NCBI GenBank assembly: GCA_030015575.1 | Contig: CM057338.1 | Coordinates: 632,268,189-632,332,188, forward strand | Length of the DNA: 64,000 nt | Source: Agapanthus africanus | Taxonomy: Eukaryota > Streptophyta > Magnoliopsida > Asparagales > Amaryllidaceae | Direction: 5' to 3' | In this document: piece by piece, positions 60,776 to 64,000 of the stretch | Layout: each line of letters begins with the position of its first letter | Position numbering within the stretch: position 1 is the first letter of the stretch | The notes under the pieces: model-generated | Databases searched by the model: none | What the model saw: only the letters and a program-made list of their open reading frames with translations | What the model was told of the DNA's origin: nothing | Made by a program: the position numbers and the translations under genes

Positions 60776-63700
60776 ATCTCCCACTTGCACTCAAGGCTAA
60801 TTATTGCGATGTCGACTACTCACAGCTCGTGTGAAACCGAACATCCAACTCCTCTACTAATCAGTTTCACAAAGCCCGTTTGTAAAACTATTGTGTTCGA
60901 GAAATAGCCTCAGTGAGTGGATCCGCCTAGAAGTATCTTTCTATATCTCTCTTAATCTCAAGTTCGTGGAGAAAGCCATCTCCCGAATTGAGTAGTACCT
61001 GTCTTAGAATATGTCTGGATATCTGATGGGACCTTAGTTCATAAATGAACTCTATATCCAAACTTCTTAGACTGTATGGATCACTGAACCTAATCAGTAT
61101 CCGGCACCATGCCACCCACAGTACCCTCTGGAACCACCTGTCCATAATACTGTCCCTCGTCAGAGGGAAAACTAAAACTCTGACAATCACTCTGTCATCC
61201 ATGTCACCTTTGAAGCCTGGAATGATAACCGTCTCCCGAAAGAGGCTGCCGTTATCAAATCCGTAGAACATGTACTAATGTTCTAAAACTGCTTCCTTAT
61301 GTTTCTCCAGGATTGGATTAATACAAACTTATTGCATCTAGTGCAAAAACAACATTTGGTGCAGTACTTGACATCTCATGATTGACTCAATTGCCTAAGC
61401 AAGTGATCTGCCAATCATGCACATCCCTCTCCCCTTTAGTCTATACGACACCTTTAGAGAGGGTGACTCCATCACCTGCAGGTACACTACCATGCTAGGA
61501 GTCAACTATTCTAAAAACCATTAGAATATCTGTCAAAGTACCAACATTGGGAAACTACCCAAATCCAGATCTAAAACTATAGATCTAGAAACCAGAATGT
61601 CAAATATTATATCCATATCCTGTCTGGAGAAACAACTGTGTGACGATCAGAGTACAACCGGTCGTAGTATAGGAATTTTACTTCCTACTCTGTGTATGTC
61701 ATCCAAATACCATGACATCACACCCTACTACCTTCTTAACAGATCCATCCCCTATTCTGATGAAGTCAAACCTATGACTTTCACATCAAAAATAGATGAT
61801 CTTTCTCCGCTATAACTGCTCAAGTCTATAAATAGATATAAGCTACTTGTCCACTATGCTTCCGATGCTCCTACTGACTACGACAACCCTCCTACCGGGT
61901 CTCACAGCCTGGAACAACAGTAGTGTCAAGTCTTGGTAGATAAGAACCTCCTTGTCACCGTCCTTGAGCCTACCGAAGTACCTCTCGGGTGTCTGAGGTT
62001 ACCTACCATATCTGCGGAGTGGCTATTGGAATGTCAAACCTGATTGAATATATATAGGTCCTATTAAATTTTCTGTAATCGTTCGCGGTTCTGGAATCAT
62101 TTCCAGTTCTACCATACTCCCACTACTGTTTTCTGAAAAAGATCCATTTTACTAAAACTGTGGCGAGTTAAGAACAATATCACTATTGATCTTCCAAATG
62201 GTAGAATATCAACCCTCGACATAGCCAGGGTCAACCCACAAACAGCCACTACAGAAACGTGCCCTGAGTTATCCAGAGTCTGGTTTTAAGCATAAGCTGG
62301 ACAACTCTCCGTACCTTAATTTCTTTTAAGGTACGATCCATTCTATATCCAATACAGAAACTTTGGCACTTATTTAATTGGAACCATATTCTAATCATGC
62401 AGCTGTCTCCAGTGCATATCAACTTAATGGAAAGAGGCTAATCAGCATTACTCAACTTAGGAATCCATCCAATTATGAGTAACCTGAAAGAGAAATACGT
62501 TTCTCAAAACCATCACTATCATCTGAATACCAACCACAAGAATCTACCTCTTCGATCTCTTTGAAGAATCCCGATACTTGTGATACCTGGTTCTCTACTT
62601 TATTCTTATACCCACAACTTCTCAAAACTTAGACCTTGTATTTCTACGAAACACTTGTCTAAATACTAGAGAAGTTATAAGTAAATAGAATATAGTACGA
62701 GGACCTACCCCTTTGTCCTGATGGACACTGGACAACATACAATACTCTGTATAAATCCGCTGAGTTAAACAACTCAAAACCTGTGCGTCGTAGGTTGAAA
62801 ACTGTACCCTGGCGATTTCCTCAAATATCACCAATTACAACGAATTCCGATATAATGAGGATGATCACCTAATTCCCAATATCTTACTCCCACTCATCAT
62901 CTGTAAAACCATACAGATATGAGAATGAAACCTGGTAAATACATACCCTTGGAGTAAGTGTCTAATCGGGAAAACAGTTTTTCTTTAACAATGCACTGAA
63001 ACATGAAAATGTTTCGTAGGGGTATCCTGGTATTCATAGCAATGCCTCTTCCATAATCCAATTCATGACTTTAACCGTATATTTTATTGCCATCTCTCCA
63101 AATCCTTTAATTTGTCTTTAGTCGTTACCTTCTGTATACCATCGTTAGGCTAAATGGTTTTCTTCCTTCCCTACCGTTCGGTACCAGCCTATGGTTTGGA
63201 AGAAGACTATCCAGTAAGCATAATAGGTGTACCCTCCTAAACCAAGGAGTACTCGCATCTCGAGAGAAGGTGATGATAAAAGACAACTGAATAATACCTT
63301 ATTCCTTTAAAGTGAAATAGGAGTGGCGATGAAGTACGCGGTTTTGGTCGTGAATGATATCAGTCGCAATTTACTTTGCCCTCTTTCTAATCCCTTTATT
63401 TTTTCTTTACATATTACCTTCTGCACACCTTACTTAGGCTAATTGGTTTTCTTCATTCCCTACCTTTCGGCACCTGCCTATGGTTTGGAATAAGACTATC
63501 CAATAAGCGTAATAGGTGTACTCTCCTAAACCAAGGAGCTCTCGCAACCTGAGAGAAGGTGATAATAAAAGACAACTGAATAAACCAATTCTATTTCTCC
63601 TGAACCTTGATCCATCCTCGAAGAAGTCCCTTTGAGTTCGTATATAACCATACGATGGATCTATCCAATGGAAGTGGATATTCGTAGTAATACGGGTGTT

Positions 63701-63830
63701 CTGAGAAATACAAAGGGTAAAAGAAGGAGTGGCAATGACTTATGCAACATTGACAATCCAAAAGCCAGTATTTTAAGAAGGTTCGGTCAACCTGGTCACT
63801 GAGTCATAGTCTAGGGTCGGTCAAAGGTCG
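60776..63830 (-). pseudogene. C2 copia pol remnant
   Basis: It is colinear with C1: RT sequence near 61600-61815, integrase near 62580-62760 and the duplicated segment near 63100-63740. Many stops are present and no long frame survives. Confidence 0.65.
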
Positions 63831-64000
63831 CTGCCAAAGAGAGAGAGAGAAAAGAAACACTCTGCGTGCACTCTAACCTAGATCAGAATGGTCATAACTT
63901 TATCTAATCCGGAAACCTCCCACTGTCCTGTCAAATTCTCCTCCAAACCTAAAGAAGAATCAATCGGGATCACCCGAAGAGTAAACCAACTCATCAGTGG

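Larger units (their letters stand above)
58652..64000 (-). mobile_element. C2: group C Ty1/copia element, continues beyond the window
   Basis: Its 3' LTR is 58652-60775, followed by the polypurine tract, a pol remnant and the GA-rich segment near 63837. The window ends within the region corresponding to C1 near 36085. It inserted in A3 after CTTGA (58647-58651), a possible target duplication. It is the innermost, hence youngest, insertion of this stack. Confidence 0.9.

Noticed and set aside
1..64000. Host genes, tRNA or rRNA genes
   Set aside because: Every long stretch could be assigned to a retrotransposon or left unidentified. The only tRNA-like sequences are primer sites of 12-18 nt.

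Overview
The window is plant heterochromatin built almost entirely of LTR retrotransposons nested inside one another. I found no cellular gene, rRNA, tRNA or CRISPR array. Plant origin is shown by a Ty3/gypsy element of Athila type with a tRNA-Asp primer site, by several Ty1/copia elements primed by initiator tRNA-Met (TGGTATCAGAGC), and by a chromovirus-like LTR starting TGTCACGCC. The species cannot be fixed; the nesting depth suggests a large angiosperm genome or a pericentromeric region.

The copia copies fall into three related LTR groups, named here A, B and C. A LTRs are about 2.2 kb and run TGTTAG to CCTACA. B LTRs are about 1.96 kb and run TGTTAG to CTTACA. C LTRs are about 2.12 kb and run TGTTGGAG to CTTACA. 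Their termini and polypurine tract recall the Angela lineage, an assignment made from memory.

Left part (1-7125): the end of a plus-strand A LTR (A0), a gypsy LTR-like fragment, then two LTR fragments joined in inverted orientation (C0 minus, B0 plus) whose primer sites face outward, then the B0 leader and the start of a second B LTR (B1). Middle (7126-28637): a complete Athila-type element (G1) with 1.6 kb LTRs and target duplication GGTAG, inserted in the B1 LTR. G1 is itself split within RNase H by a complete minus-strand A element (A1, 13836-24205, duplication GCTAA). Right part (28638-64000): the rest of the B1 LTR and its primer site; a 5'-truncated minus-strand C element (C1); an orphan copia integrase fragment; an A LTR (A4) that received both a complete A element (A2, 39320-49744) and a chromovirus-like LTR (D). 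D was entered by C3, C3 by A3 and A3 by C2. That last stack does not close before the window ends.

None of the coding regions is intact. G1 has recognisable gag, protease, reverse transcriptase, RNase H and integrase with stops and frameshifts. The A and C elements keep only degraded pol and no gag I can recognise. The most unusual content is non-coding: the A, B and C elements carry many inverted repeats in the LTR and leader, several of which stay paired between copies through compensatory double changes. A 39-nt hairpin present twice per element is the clearest case. All alignments were made by eye; no percent identities or searches were computed.
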